Of a stretch of DNA of 64,000 nucleotides, positions 9,237 through 17,269 are shown piece by piece (the first letter of the stretch is position 1; each line of letters opens with the position of its first letter). A program made the position numbers and the translations under genes. Under the pieces are notes generated by a model. That model was not told the origin of the DNA. It ran no database searches and saw nothing but the letters and a program-made list of their open reading frames with translations. Source of the stretch: Paractinoplanes aksuensis (GTDB lineage Bacteria > Actinomycetota > Actinomycetes > Mycobacteriales > Micromonosporaceae); NCBI RefSeq assembly GCF_024137025.1, contig NZ_JAMYJR010000023.1, forward strand, positions 124,001-188,000, written 5' to 3'.

Positions 9237-11976
9237 GCGGCTCTACGGCATCCGCCACCACGGGCCGGGCTCGGCCCGGGCGGTGGTGGCCGAGTTGGAG
9301 CGCCAGCCGCCCGAGGTGCTGCTGGTCGAGGGGCCGCCCGAGGCTGACTCGCTGGTGCGGTGGGTGGCCGACGCCGGGCTCGAGCCGCCGGTGGCGTTGC
9401 TGGGCTACGCGTCCGACGATCCGCGGCGGGCGGCGTTCTGGCCGTTCGCCGTCTTCTCGCCGGAGTGGCAGGCGATCCGCTGGGCGGTCGAGCGGGGGGT
9501 GCCGGTCCGCTTCTTCGACCTGCCGTTCGCCTACCGCCTGACCGGCGAGGCCCGCCCCGCACCCCGCCCGTCGCCGTCTTTACCGGGCGCGCCCGCCGCG
9601 GCCTCACCCGGCGGCCCCGATGCCCCGGCGCCGGGTCCGGGCGACTCCCGTTCGCAGGGCGGCGCTCCGGGCTCTGTGCCGTCCACTGCTCCGGACACCT
9701 TGCCGTCCGGGGGATTCGACTCGCACGGCGACACCCCGGGCACAGTGCCGTCCGGCGGACCTGACACCCAAGGCGACATCCCGGGTGCTGTGCCGTCCAC
9801 CGCTCCCAGAGCCCTGCCGTCCGGCGGACCCGACTCGCGGAGCGGCATCCCGTCCGCCGGCCCAGACGCGACACCTCCAGGTGGTTCCGACACGCCCCAC
9901 CCCGTCCCGTCCGACGGACCCGGCCGCGCTCCCAGCGCCGCTCACCCGGACAGCTCGACCCCTGCTCCCCACGCCGCTCACCCGGACAGCTCGATCCCTC
10001 CTCCCCACGCCGCTCACCCGGATGGCTCCGCCCCCGCTCCGGACGCCGCTCGCCCGGGCTTCGACGGCGCTCCGGGCGGCGTGGTGCCGGGCGACGGTGG
10101 AGCGGAAGAGCCGGCGGCGCCGGTGCGGCCGGTGGATCCGATCGGGGAGTTGGCGGCGGCGGCCGGGTATGACGATCCGGAGCGGTGGTGGGAGGACGTC
10201 GTCGAGCACCGCGGCATGCCGGCGTTCGAGGCCATTGCCGAGGCGATGACGGCCATCCGCGACACGTCGCCGGAGGACCCGGACGATCTGGTGCGCGAGG
10301 CGTACATGCGGACGGTGCTGCGCGAGGTGCGCAAGACCTATGACGACATCGCCGTCGTGTGCGGGGCCTGGCACGTGCCCGCGCTGACCCGCAAGGTCGC
10401 CGTCAAGGACGACACCGCGCTGCTCAAGGGGCGGAAGAAGGCCAAGGTCGACTTCACCTGGGTGCCCTGGACGTACGGGCGGCTGGCGTCCTGGTCCGGC
10501 TACGGCGCCGGGGTCAACTCGCCGGGCTGGTACCACCACCTGTTCACCTCGGCCGACGAGGTCGTGCCGCGCTGGCTGGTCGACGCGGCCGGCGTGCTGC
10601 GGGCCGAGGGGGTGCCCACGTCGTCGGCCCACGTCATCGAGGCCACCCGGCTGGCCGAGGCGCTGGCCACCCTGCGTGGGCGGCCCCTGGCCGGGCTGGC
10701 CGAGGTCACCGAGGCGGCCGAGTCGGTCATGTGCGACGGCGAACCGCTGCGGGTCGAGCTGATCACCCGCAAGCTCGTTGTCGGCGAGCGCCTCGGCGGG
10801 GTCCCGGACGACATGCCGGCCGTGCCCCTGGCCAAAGACCTGGCCGCCCAGCAGCGTACGACCCGGCTCAAGCCCGAGGCGCTGGAGCGCAACCTCGACC
10901 TCGACCTGCGCAAAGAGACCGACCTGCGGCGCAGTCGCCTGCTGCACCGGCTGCGCACGATCGGCGTCCCTTGGGGTGAGGGCACGACGACCCGGGGCAG
11001 CACCGGCACCTTCCGCGAGGAGTGGAAGCTGCGCTGGCAGCCCGAGTTCGCCATCCGGCTGGTCGAGGGCAGCATGTACGGCACCACGGTCGCCGCCGCC
11101 GCCACGGCCAAGGTGGTGCGGGCGGCCGACCAGGCCGAGACGCTGGCCGACGTCACCGCGCTGGTCGAGACGTGCCTGCTGGCCGACCTGGCCGACGCGT
11201 ACCCGCGGGTGCTGGCCGCGCTCGACACCCGGGCCGCGCTCGACGCCGACGTGAACCACCTGATGGCGGCGATCCCGGCCCTGGCCCGCACGCTGCGGTA
11301 CGGCGACGTCCGGCAGACCGACGTGGCCGGGCTGGCCGACGTGACGGCGAGCCTGCTGAGCCGGGTCTGCGCCGGCCTGCCGTCGGCGGTCGGCTCGCTG
11401 TCCGACGAGGCGGCCAAGGTGCTGCGCGACCGGGTCGACGGGGTGCACACCGCGGTCGGTCTGCTCGACGACGCCGACCTGCGGGAACGCTGGATGTCCA
11501 CGCTGGCCTCACTGTCCGGGCGAGCCGACCTGCACGGCCTGCTGGCCGGGCGGCTGACCCGCCTGCTGCTCGACGCGGGCCGGCTCGACGGCGCCGAGGT
11601 GCGCCGCCGCCTGCGGCTGCCGCTGACCGTCGGCACGCCGCCGGCCCACGCCGCGGCCTGGGTCGAGGGCTTCCTGTCGGGCGGCGGCCTGCTGCTCGTG
11701 CACGACGACGCGCTGCTGTCGCTGCTCGACGACTGGCTGGCCGACATCCCGGCCGAAGCCTTCGACGACGTGCTGCCGCTGCTGCGCCGCACGTTCGGCG
11801 CGTTCGAAGCGGGCGAGCGCCGGGCCATCGGCGAACGCCTGGCCGGCCCCCGAGCCGCGGGCGACGAGACGGCAGGCGACGGCCTCGGCTTCGACCCGGC
11901 CCGGGCCGACCTGGTGCTACCCACCCTGACCGCCCTGCTGGGCCGCCCGATCACCGCCACCGGGGAGGCACGATGA
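9229..11976 (+). CDS. DUF5682 family protein (YehM-like) with low-complexity insert
   Basis: A 915-residue protein. Its N-terminus reads YGIRHHGPGSARA (6-18), then LLVEGPPEAD with Glu34. After a long insert comes VVCGAWHVPAL with His382. This spacing of Gly-x-x-His, Glu-x-Pro and Gly-x-x-His signatures resembles TraB/ChaN/EreA-type hydrolases, which is my inference. Residues about 107-297 are a Pro/Ser/Gly/Asp-rich repeat insert absent from a compact fold. The C-terminal half is helical. The start ATG is inside the MoxR gene; the stop overlaps the mini-ORF start as ATGA. It is the third gene of the operon. No biochemical function is known to me. Confidence 0.85.
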   Translation: MPERLYGIRHHGPGSARAVVAELERQPPEVLLVEGPPEADSLVRWVADAGLEPPVALLGYASDDPRRAAFWPFAVFSPEWQAIRWAVERGVPVRFFDLPFAYRLTGEARPAPRPSPSLPGAPAAASPGGPDAPAPGPGDSRSQGGAPGSVPSTAPDTLPSGGFDSHGDTPGTVPSGGPDTQGDIPGAVPSTAPRALPSGGPDSRSGIPSAGPDATPPGGSDTPHPVPSDGPGRAPSAAHPDSSTPAPHAAHPDSSIPPPHAAHPDGSAPAPDAARPGFDGAPGGVVPGDGGAEEPAAPVRPVDPIGELAAAAGYDDPERWWEDVVEHRGMPAFEAIAEAMTAIRDTSPEDPDDLVREAYMRTVLREVRKTYDDIAVVCGAWHVPALTRKVAVKDDTALLKGRKKAKVDFTWVPWTYGRLASWSGYGAGVNSPGWYHHLFTSADEVVPRWLVDAAGVLRAEGVPTSSAHVIEATRLAEALATLRGRPLAGLAEVTEAAESVMCDGEPLRVELITRKLVVGERLGGVPDDMPAVPLAKDLAAQQRTTRLKPEALERNLDLDLRKETDLRRSRLLHRLRTIGVPWGEGTTTRGSTGTFREEWKLRWQPEFAIRLVEGSMYGTTVAAAATAKVVRAADQAETLADVTALVETCLLADLADAYPRVLAALDTRAALDADVNHLMAAIPALARTLRYGDVRQTDVAGLADVTASLLSRVCAGLPSAVGSLSDEAAKVLRDRVDGVHTAVGLLDDADLRERWMSTLASLSGRADLHGLLAGRLTRLLLDAGRLDGAEVRRRLRLPLTVGTPPAHAAAWVEGFLSGGGLLLVHDDALLSLLDDWLADIPAEAFDDVLPLLRRTFGAFEAGERRAIGERLAGPRAAGDETAGDGLGFDPARADLVLPTLTALLGRPITATGEAR
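9650..10070 (+). repeat. Degenerate in-frame repeats encoding a Pro/Ser/Gly/Asp-rich insert
   Basis: Inside the DUF5682 gene the DNA repeats two related units. The first encodes variants of PSGGPDS/PSTAPD, several copies between about 9680 and 9910. The second is about 36 bp and encodes AAHPDSSxPxPH, three copies between about 9935 and 10035. Reading frame is kept throughout. The encoded segment has no predicted fold and looks like a flexible linker. Such tracts grow and shrink by slippage, so length is expected to vary between strains. Confidence 0.75.
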
Positions 11977-12212
11977 ACGGCAGCGACGCCGCACGCCGCG
12001 CACGCCCTGTGAGCGGCCAACGCCTTGTGGGCGACCACCTTGTCAGCGACCAACGCCGGGTGGGCGACCAACGCTTTGTGAGCGGCCAACGCTTTGTGAG
12101 CGACCACCAGCCCGTGCGGCACGGCCACCAGCTCGTGCGGAACGAACGCGCTGGGGGCGGGCAAAGGGCCGTGCGCTGCGAAGACCTGACGGGCGGGGGA
12201 CGCGATGAGTGA
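11973..12212 (+). CDS. Hexapeptide-repeat mini-ORF between DUF5682 and vWA genes
   Basis: A possible 79-residue protein whose ATG overlaps the DUF5682 stop (ATGA) and whose stop overlaps the vWA start by 8 nt. Residues about 12-55 are six to seven copies of a hexapeptide of form V-(S/G)-(D/G)-(Q/H)-R-(F/L). The peptide is very rich in Arg, Gln, Asp and Gly with no hydrophobic core, so it may be disordered. The exact overlaps at both ends suggest that ribosomes do pass through it, either as a real protein or as a translational bridge. I do not recognise a family. It could also be a non-functional repeat that happens to stay open. Confidence 0.4.
   Translation: MNGSDAARRARPVSGQRLVGDHLVSDQRRVGDQRFVSGQRFVSDHQPVRHGHQLVRNERAGGGQRAVRCEDLTGGGRDE
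12009..12140. repeat. 18-bp tandem repeat (minisatellite)
   Basis: About seven head-to-tail copies of an 18-bp unit close to GTGAGCGACCAACGCTTT, with one 15-bp and one 21-bp variant copy. All unit lengths are multiples of three, so the reading frame of the mini-ORF is kept through the array. The copies differ by a few bases each. Confidence 0.8.
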
Positions 12213-13407
12213 CGAAGTGACTGACGCGGCAGCGCAGGAGCGGTTGCGGCGCTGGCGGATGGTGCTCGGCGGGGCGGCCGAGAAGTCGCTGGGCAAGGCC
12301 GAGGGGCGGGACGGCGCGATGGATTCGGCGCTGGCCGCGCTCTACGAGGGCGGGGCCGGGGACGGGGGCGAGGAGCGCAGCAACCGGCGGTCGGCAGGGC
12401 TGGGCGGGTCGGCGCCCAAGGTGGCGCGGTGGCTGGGTGACATCCGGGAGTACTTCCCGAGCACGGTCGTGCAGGTCATGCAGCAGGACGCGATCGAGCG
12501 GCTCGACCTGTCCCGGCTGCTGCTCGAACCCGAGATGCTCAGCGCCGTCGAGCCCGACGTGCATCTGGTCGGCACGCTGCTCTCGCTCAACCGGGTCATG
12601 CCCGAGAAGACCAAGGACGCGGCCCGCCAGGTCGTGCGGACCGTGGTCGAGCAGTTGGAGAAGCGGATCGAGCAGAAGACCCGGGCCGCGATCAGCGGGG
12701 CGCTCAACCGGGCGGCGCGGATCAACCGGCCCAAGCACGCCGACATCGACTGGAACCGCACCGTGCGGGCCAACCTCAAGCACTACCAGGCCGAGCACCG
12801 CACGGTGATCCCCGAGCGGCTGATCGGCTACGGGCGGCGGACCACGGCCGTCCAGCGCGACGTCGTGCTCTGCGTCGACCAGTCCGGGTCGATGGCGGCG
12901 TCGGTGGTGTTCTCGGGCGTGTTCTCGGCCGTTCTCGCTTCGATGAAATCCCTGCGCACGTCATTGGTCGTCTTCGACACGGCCGTGGTCGACCTGACCG
13001 AGCAGCTCGACGACCCGGTCGAGGTCTTGTTCGGGACGCAGCTGGGTGGCGGCACCGACATCAACCGGGCCATCGCGTACAGCCAGCAGTTGATCACCAG
13101 GCCGAGGGACAGCATCTTCGTGCTGATCAGCGACCTGTACGAGGGTGGCATCCGGGAACAGATGCTCCGGCGGGTGGCCGAGATGACCGCGGCCGGGGTG
13201 CAGGTCGTGGTGCTGCTGGCGCTGTCCGACGAAGGGGCGCCGGCCTACGACCACGACAACGCGGCGGCGCTGGCGGCATTGGGGGTGCCGGCCTTCGCGT
13301 GCACGCCGGACGCTTTCCCCGACCTGATGGCGGCCGCAATCGAACGCCGGGACCTGCAGACGTTCGTCGCGGCCCACCAGAACGAGGCCCAAGGGAAGCG
13401 ACTCTGA
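12205..13407 (+). CDS. vWA domain protein (YehP/CoxE-like), MoxR partner
   Basis: A 400-residue protein with a helical N-terminal half and a C-terminal von Willebrand factor A domain (about 215-390). The metal-ion-dependent adhesion site is complete: Asp225-x-Ser227-x-Ser229 in DQSGSM, Thr284 in GGGTDI and Asp310 in ISDLYEGG. Proteins of this type bind a divalent metal through the site and are remodelled by MoxR ATPases. It is the last gene of the operon and starts inside the mini-ORF. It has no signal peptide or membrane segment, so it is cytosolic. The resemblance to E. coli YehP is by architecture and neighbours. Confidence 0.88.
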   Translation: MSDEVTDAAAQERLRRWRMVLGGAAEKSLGKAEGRDGAMDSALAALYEGGAGDGGEERSNRRSAGLGGSAPKVARWLGDIREYFPSTVVQVMQQDAIERLDLSRLLLEPEMLSAVEPDVHLVGTLLSLNRVMPEKTKDAARQVVRTVVEQLEKRIEQKTRAAISGALNRAARINRPKHADIDWNRTVRANLKHYQAEHRTVIPERLIGYGRRTTAVQRDVVLCVDQSGSMAASVVFSGVFSAVLASMKSLRTSLVVFDTAVVDLTEQLDDPVEVLFGTQLGGGTDINRAIAYSQQLITRPRDSIFVLISDLYEGGIREQMLRRVAEMTAAGVQVVVLLALSDEGAPAYDHDNAAALAALGVPAFACTPDAFPDLMAAAIERRDLQTFVAAHQNEAQGKRL

Positions 13408-13524
13408 CACGAGAAAGCCGGCGGTGAGTCGTTCGCGGACCTCAGCTCGATCCCCGAACCGGGCTTCCGGCCGCACCCAGACGACGCGCTGGAGGCGGTT
13501 GTAAGCGACCCCATGACGCGACGT

Positions 13525-13770
13525 GGGCTTCGGGCATCGCCCGCTGCACCAGCACGAGGCACCTGAGCTGGTCGTGAGCGGTCATTGACGCGAACTTCGC
13601 CGCCGCACCCGGAACAGGGCGGCGACGGCTGTTGAGCGGACACATGACCGACGCGGGCCTCGGGCTCGCCCGCTGCACCAGCACGAGGCACCTGATCTGG
13701 TCGCGAGCGGTCATAAACGCAAGCTTCGCCGCCGCACCCGGAACAGTGCGGCGAAGGCTGTTGTGAGTGG
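13525..13770. repeat. Two imperfect ~115-bp direct repeats in a 390-bp intergenic region
   Basis: The non-coding stretch 13408-13796 contains two direct repeats at about 13525-13638 and 13655-13769. They share long blocks, for example CGCTGCACCAGCACGAGGCA and TTCGCCGCCGCACCCGGAAC. A third, shorter and more diverged copy lies at about 13450-13505. A 118-codon minus-strand reading frame spans the array, but it only reflects the repeat and is not called. Nothing else recognisable is present apart from the methyltransferase promoter near its right end. Confidence 0.7.
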
Positions 13771-13796
13771 GCGCTGATGTAACTAGCGTTGGCAGC

Positions 13797-14558
13797 ATGA
13801 GTGCTTACCTGAGCAACCCGCAGATCTGGCAGGAAAGCTGGGACCGGCAGCAGCAGGCGTTCCTGCCCGACCGGGAGGAGCGGTTCGCCGCGATGCTGTC
13901 GGCGGTGGCCGCGACTACCGACGGGCCGGCGCCGCGGGTGCTCGACCTGGCCGGCGGCACCGGCACGATCTCGCTGCGGACGCTGGCCCGGTTCCCGCAG
14001 GCCCAGGTCACCGTGCTCGACCAGGACCCGGTGCTCATGGCCATCGCGACGGCGTCGCTGCGCGACCGCGGCGAGGTGGTCGACGCCGACCTGGGCGACC
14101 CGGGCTGGCGGGCCAAGCTGTCGTCCGACGGCTTCGACGCGGTACTCACCGCGACGGCCCTGCACTGGCTGCCGGCCGAGCGGGTGGCCACGCTGTACGG
14201 CGAGATCCGCGAGGTGCTGCGGCCGGGCGGCATCTTCGTGAACGCCGACCACATGCCGGAGGATTCGCTGCCGTCCCTGTCCGAGCGGCTGCGCGACCAC
14301 GCGCGGGCCGAGCGCGAGGCACGGTACGCGGCGGGCGCCGCCACCGGCTGGGGCGAGTGGTGGGAGAAGGCGGCAGCCGACGAGTTCCTCGCGCCGCGGG
14401 CCGTCGAGCGAGAACAGATCTACCCGAAGACCCGCCACGGCCAGGAGTGGAACCCGCCCGCCCTGTGGCACGTCGACGCCCTGCGGGTGGCCGGTTACAC
14501 CGAGGCCGGCGTCCTGTGGCGCGGCGGCACCGACGCCGCCGTCGTCGGCCTGCGCTGA
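13797..14558 (+). CDS. Class I SAM-dependent methyltransferase
   Basis: A 253-residue Rossmann-fold methyltransferase. Motif I is RVLDLAGGTGTISL (47-60), followed by a motif II acidic residue in VTVLDQDPVL and a motif IV region AVLTATALHWLPAE, as in Methyltransf_25-type enzymes that act on small molecules. The ATG at 13797 is preceded by only a weak ribosome site, so leaderless or near-leaderless translation is possible. It stands alone between repeat-rich intergenic regions. The substrate cannot be predicted. Confidence 0.82.
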   Translation: MSAYLSNPQIWQESWDRQQQAFLPDREERFAAMLSAVAATTDGPAPRVLDLAGGTGTISLRTLARFPQAQVTVLDQDPVLMAIATASLRDRGEVVDADLGDPGWRAKLSSDGFDAVLTATALHWLPAERVATLYGEIREVLRPGGIFVNADHMPEDSLPSLSERLRDHARAEREARYAAGAATGWGEWWEKAAADEFLAPRAVEREQIYPKTRHGQEWNPPALWHVDALRVAGYTEAGVLWRGGTDAAVVGLR

Positions 14559-14630
14559 CCCCACCGCCTTCCGCCTGCGCCAACCCGCGGTAACCGGCCT
14601 GACCAGGCGCAGCTGTCGGCCGGCCCGCAA

Positions 14631-14793
14631 GACGAACCGTTTCGTCTCGCGCTGACACCGCTGCTGCCCGCCTACGAGACGAACCGTTTCGTCTCGCGCA
14701 GACGCCGCCGTCTGCCGACCCGCGGAACGAACCGTTTCGTCTCGCGCTGACACCGCCGCCGGCCGACCGCGGAACGAACCGTTTCGTCTTGCG
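14631..14793. repeat. Cluster of four palindromic repeats (dispersed family, locus 1)
   Basis: Four copies of a palindrome-centred element lie at about 14631-14651, 14676-14698, 14724-14746 and 14771-14793, evenly spaced by about 47 bp. Each carries a core close to GACGAACCGTTTCGTC followed by TCGCG. The same family occurs as nine copies at 25957-26308. The rest of the 406-bp gap 14559-14964 holds no gene I can support. Confidence 0.85.
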
Positions 14794-14964
14794 CTGACGC
14801 CGCTGTTGCCGGTCTGTGCCGGGCGCCGGCCCGACGACGGCTGGCCCTTGATGACGCGTGCGCGGGAGAACTGGTCTGCGTGGGGTTGTGGCAGTGGTTA
14901 CGTCGTCGTGTGTCTTTGCATAGCAACGGGCTGCGCAGAGCTACGGGAGGAATACGGTTACGCC

Positions 14965-15405
14965 ATGCCATTGACTGGGGAGTACGCGCCGAGCACGTCG
15001 GACTGGGCGCGCAAGCAGGCCGAAAAGATCGAGGGCACCGCGGGGGCCGAGGGCAATGACCTGCAGGGGTATCCGGTGGTGCTGCTGACCTCGGTGGGGG
15101 CCAGGAGCGGGAAACTGCGCAAGACGCCGCTGATGCGGGTCGAGCACGAGGGTGAGTACGCCGTGGTGGGCTCGCTCGGTGGGGCGCCCAAGAATCCGGT
15201 CTGGGTCTACAACCTGCGCAAGAACCCGCACGTCGAGCTGCGCGACGAGACCGTGGAGCACGACTACGTCGCCCGCGAGGTCGAGGGGGACGAGCGGGCC
15301 GTCTGGTGGGAGCGTGCGGTGGCGGCGTTCCCGAACTACGCCTCGTACCAGAAGAAGACCGAGCGTCTCATCCCCGTCTTCATCCTCACGCGCCTGCCCG
15401 AGTAG
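14965..15405 (+). CDS. Deazaflavin (F420)-dependent nitroreductase-family protein (DUF385)
   Basis: A 146-residue split-barrel protein of the Ddn/FDOR-A family. Characteristic segments are [39 protein letters not shown], and [17 protein letters not shown]. Relatives use reduced coenzyme F420 to reduce quinones, nitro compounds or enones at the membrane face. The ATG at 14965 is chosen because the conserved N-terminus begins there; a longer reading upstream has no family similarity. A GGGAGG sequence lies about 14 nt upstream, slightly far. It is monocistronic in appearance. Confidence 0.88.
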   Translation: MPLTGEYAPSTSDWARKQAEKIEGTAGAEGNDLQGYPVVLLTSVGARSGKLRKTPLMRVEHEGEYAVVGSLGGAPKNPVWVYNLRKNPHVELRDETVEHDYVAREVEGDERAVWWERAVAAFPNYASYQKKTERLIPVFILTRLPE

Positions 15406-15671
15406 GGCGGGGCGCCGGGGAGCGCAGCACCACCGCAGGCCGAAGCGAAGCCACCACGAGCCGGCCCACCACGGCCCCAGGCCGAAAGCAACACCACCAC
15501 ACGCCGAAGCGAAGCCGCCGCGGGCCGGAACAGAGCGGCGGCCGGAGGTAGCAGCCGAGCCGGTTGCCGCGGGCGGCGGAGCACGCGTGGGGCGGGTGGT
15601 TGTGGGGCGGTTCGGCAGATCGTCGCGGAAAAGCGGGTGCCATCCGGCCGTCCACGGCCGATCATCGTTGT
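15406..15671. other. Repeat-rich intergenic region without a gene
   Basis: The sequence contains the direct repeat GCCGAAGCGAAGCC at two places (near 15439 and 15504) within a longer imperfect duplication that also includes CCACCAC tracts. No reading frame here resembles a protein. It separates the reductase from the AAA ATPase gene and presumably holds that gene's promoter near its right end. Confidence 0.4.
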
Positions 15672-16817
15672 ATGCGTACTCCCCACCAGGCGGTCGAGCG
15701 GCTCGGCGGCCGGCACGCGGACGCGGCGACCACCGCGCCCGTGTCGGCCACCCTGCCGCTGGCCGGCGCGGTGGACGACGGCGACCGTCTGGTCGATGTG
15801 GTGGATCTGTTGGCCCTCGACGCTTTTGTCACGGGCCGTGAGCCGTACGGGCGCAGCAAGTATCTCGAGAACGTCCGCTCCGACGCTCCGCTGATGACCG
15901 ACGACGCCCGCATCGTGCGCGACGCCGTCGACGAGGACGGGCAGGGTCGCCTGGCGGTCGGCGAAGGCTGGACACTGCACGTCACCCGGTGGAAGCAGAG
16001 CCGCCGGGCCCGGGTCACCGTCACCGCCGTCAACGCCGAGCTGGCCGAGTCCGTGCTCGAGGCGGCCACCCGCGACGCGGTCGAGGAACCCCGGCCCACG
16101 CCGGACAACGTGCCCATCGGGTTCTGGCATTTCGGGCAGCACGGCCCGCGCCGGGCCGCGCGCGAGATCGACGCCGCGCCATGGGAGGCGATCCGGGCCA
16201 ACTACAGCAGCGTCGTCGCGTCCACCCTCGAACGCCTGATGGGCCTGACCGCCGAGTCGATCAGCGGGCGCCTGCTGCTGTTGCACGGCGAGCCGGGCAC
16301 CGGCAAGACGACCGCGCTGCGGGCGCTGGCCCAGCAGTGGCGCTCGTGGTGCCAGGTCGACTGTGTGCTCGACCCGGAGCGTCTGTTCAACGACCCGGCG
16401 TACCTGATGAGTGTGGCCCTCGGCAGTGACGACGAGAACGAGCCGCGCTGGCGCCTGCTGATGCTCGAGGACTGCGACGAGCTGATCAGCGGTGAGGCCA
16501 AGGCGAGTGCCGGCCAGTCGCTGTCGCGGCTGCTCAACCTGACCGACGGCCTGCTCGGCCAGGGCCGCAACGCGCTGATCGCGATCACGACCAACGAGGA
16601 CCTGGCGTCACTGCACCCCGCGGTCGTGCGGCCGGGGCGGTGCCTGGCCAGCATCGAGGTCGGCCGGCTGCCGTACGCCGAGGCCGTCGCCTGGCTGGGC
16701 CGGGCCCAGGGCATCGGCGCTCGGGGGGCCACGCTGGCCGAGCTTTACGCGCTCAAGACCGGCAGCGAACCGGTCACCGTGCCGCGGGCCGAGCCCAACA
16801 CCGGCATGTATCTGTAA
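15672..16817 (+). CDS. AAA+ ATPase with N-terminal DUF5925 domain
   Basis: A 381-residue protein. The N-terminal about 150 residues match the DUF5925 region that precedes AAA domains in actinobacteria. The C-terminal AAA+ module has Walker A GEPGTGKT (206-213), Walker B LLMLEDCDEL (262-271), sensor 1 in ALIAITTNED and a RPGRC box, as in FtsH/CDC48-like AAA proteins. It is cytosolic with no membrane segment. The ATG at 15672 is chosen as the start of the conserved region. It converges on the DUF1540 gene and shares a strong terminator with it. Function unknown; a protein-remodelling role is inferred from the fold. Confidence 0.85.
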   Translation: MRTPHQAVERLGGRHADAATTAPVSATLPLAGAVDDGDRLVDVVDLLALDAFVTGREPYGRSKYLENVRSDAPLMTDDARIVRDAVDEDGQGRLAVGEGWTLHVTRWKQSRRARVTVTAVNAELAESVLEAATRDAVEEPRPTPDNVPIGFWHFGQHGPRRAAREIDAAPWEAIRANYSSVVASTLERLMGLTAESISGRLLLLHGEPGTGKTTALRALAQQWRSWCQVDCVLDPERLFNDPAYLMSVALGSDDENEPRWRLLMLEDCDELISGEAKASAGQSLSRLLNLTDGLLGQGRNALIAITTNEDLASLHPAVVRPGRCLASIEVGRLPYAEAVAWLGRAQGIGARGATLAELYALKTGSEPVTVPRAEPNTGMYL

Positions 16818-16824
16818 TAAGAAA

Positions 16825-16836
16825 GCCTAACCTAAT
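16825..16836 (+). repeat. Left arm of 12-bp inverted repeat flanking the DUF1540 gene
   Basis: GCCTAACCTAAT lies just after the AAA ATPase stop. Its exact reverse complement is at 17269-17280 on the other side of the DUF1540 gene, inside the iron box. Read on the minus strand, this arm also matches an iron box at 15 of 19 positions, but it sits at the 3' ends of two genes, where an operator is not expected. Confidence 0.6.
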
Positions 16837-16839
16837 AAA

Positions 16840-16874
16840 TGCGCCTGCCGTTGCTGACCGCAACGGCAGGCGCA
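16840..16874. terminator. Strong bidirectional hairpin terminator
   Basis: A perfect 15-bp stem, TGCGCCTGCCGTTGC paired with its exact complement, closes a 5-nt TGACC loop between two convergent genes. The left flank AATAAA gives a U-rich tail on the minus-strand transcript. It should end transcription of both the AAA ATPase and the DUF1540 gene. Confidence 0.88.
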
Positions 16875-16889
16875 AATACTGAAAGTCGA

Positions 16890-17180
16890 TCAGGCCTTTT
16901 CGTAGGTCATGCAGTCGGCCTTGTCGCCCGACTCGCCCACGACGATGGCCGAAGCCTTGCACTCGAGGTTCTCGTTGTGCTTGCAGTCGGAGCGCTTACA
17001 TGCCCCGACCTGCGCCGCCGCCTTGCCGGTGCCACCCTTGTCGCCCGACACGTAGGTGTCGCACTCGGCCGAGATCGCGCTGCCGATGGTGACCGCGAAG
17101 GCGGTGCACCCACCGTTGTTGTAGCCGCAGCTGGTCGCGGTGCACGACTGAACGCGGGGCATTTCCAGCATCTGAGTCAT
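16890..17180 (-). CDS. Small Cys-rich protein with two DUF1540 repeats
   Basis: A 96-residue protein made of two similar halves. The first has VQSCTATSCGYNNGGCTAFAV and AECDTY; the second has VGACKRSDCKHNENLECKAS and ADCMTY. Each half shows the Cx4-5Cx5-6C...C...Y pattern of DUF1540, whose four cysteines probably bind metal. There is no signal peptide. The ATG follows GGAGG 10 nt upstream. A near-perfect iron-box sequence lies about 90 nt upstream of the start, so expression is likely to respond to iron (inference). The function of the family is not known to me. Confidence 0.85.
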   Translation of the reverse strand: MTQMLEMPRVQSCTATSCGYNNGGCTAFAVTIGSAISAECDTYVSGDKGGTGKAAAQVGACKRSDCKHNENLECKASAIVVGESGDKADCMTYEKA

Positions 17181-17269
17181 GGGATCGTCGCCTCCATTTT
17201 CGTCAACCCGTCAGCTCGACCATAAACCATTTCCCGGAAATGCCGAAACTACACCACGAATTTATTTGA

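Noticed and set aside
13442-13798. 118-codon minus-strand frame across the direct repeats
   Set aside because: It only translates the DNA repeat and has no ribosome site or family match.
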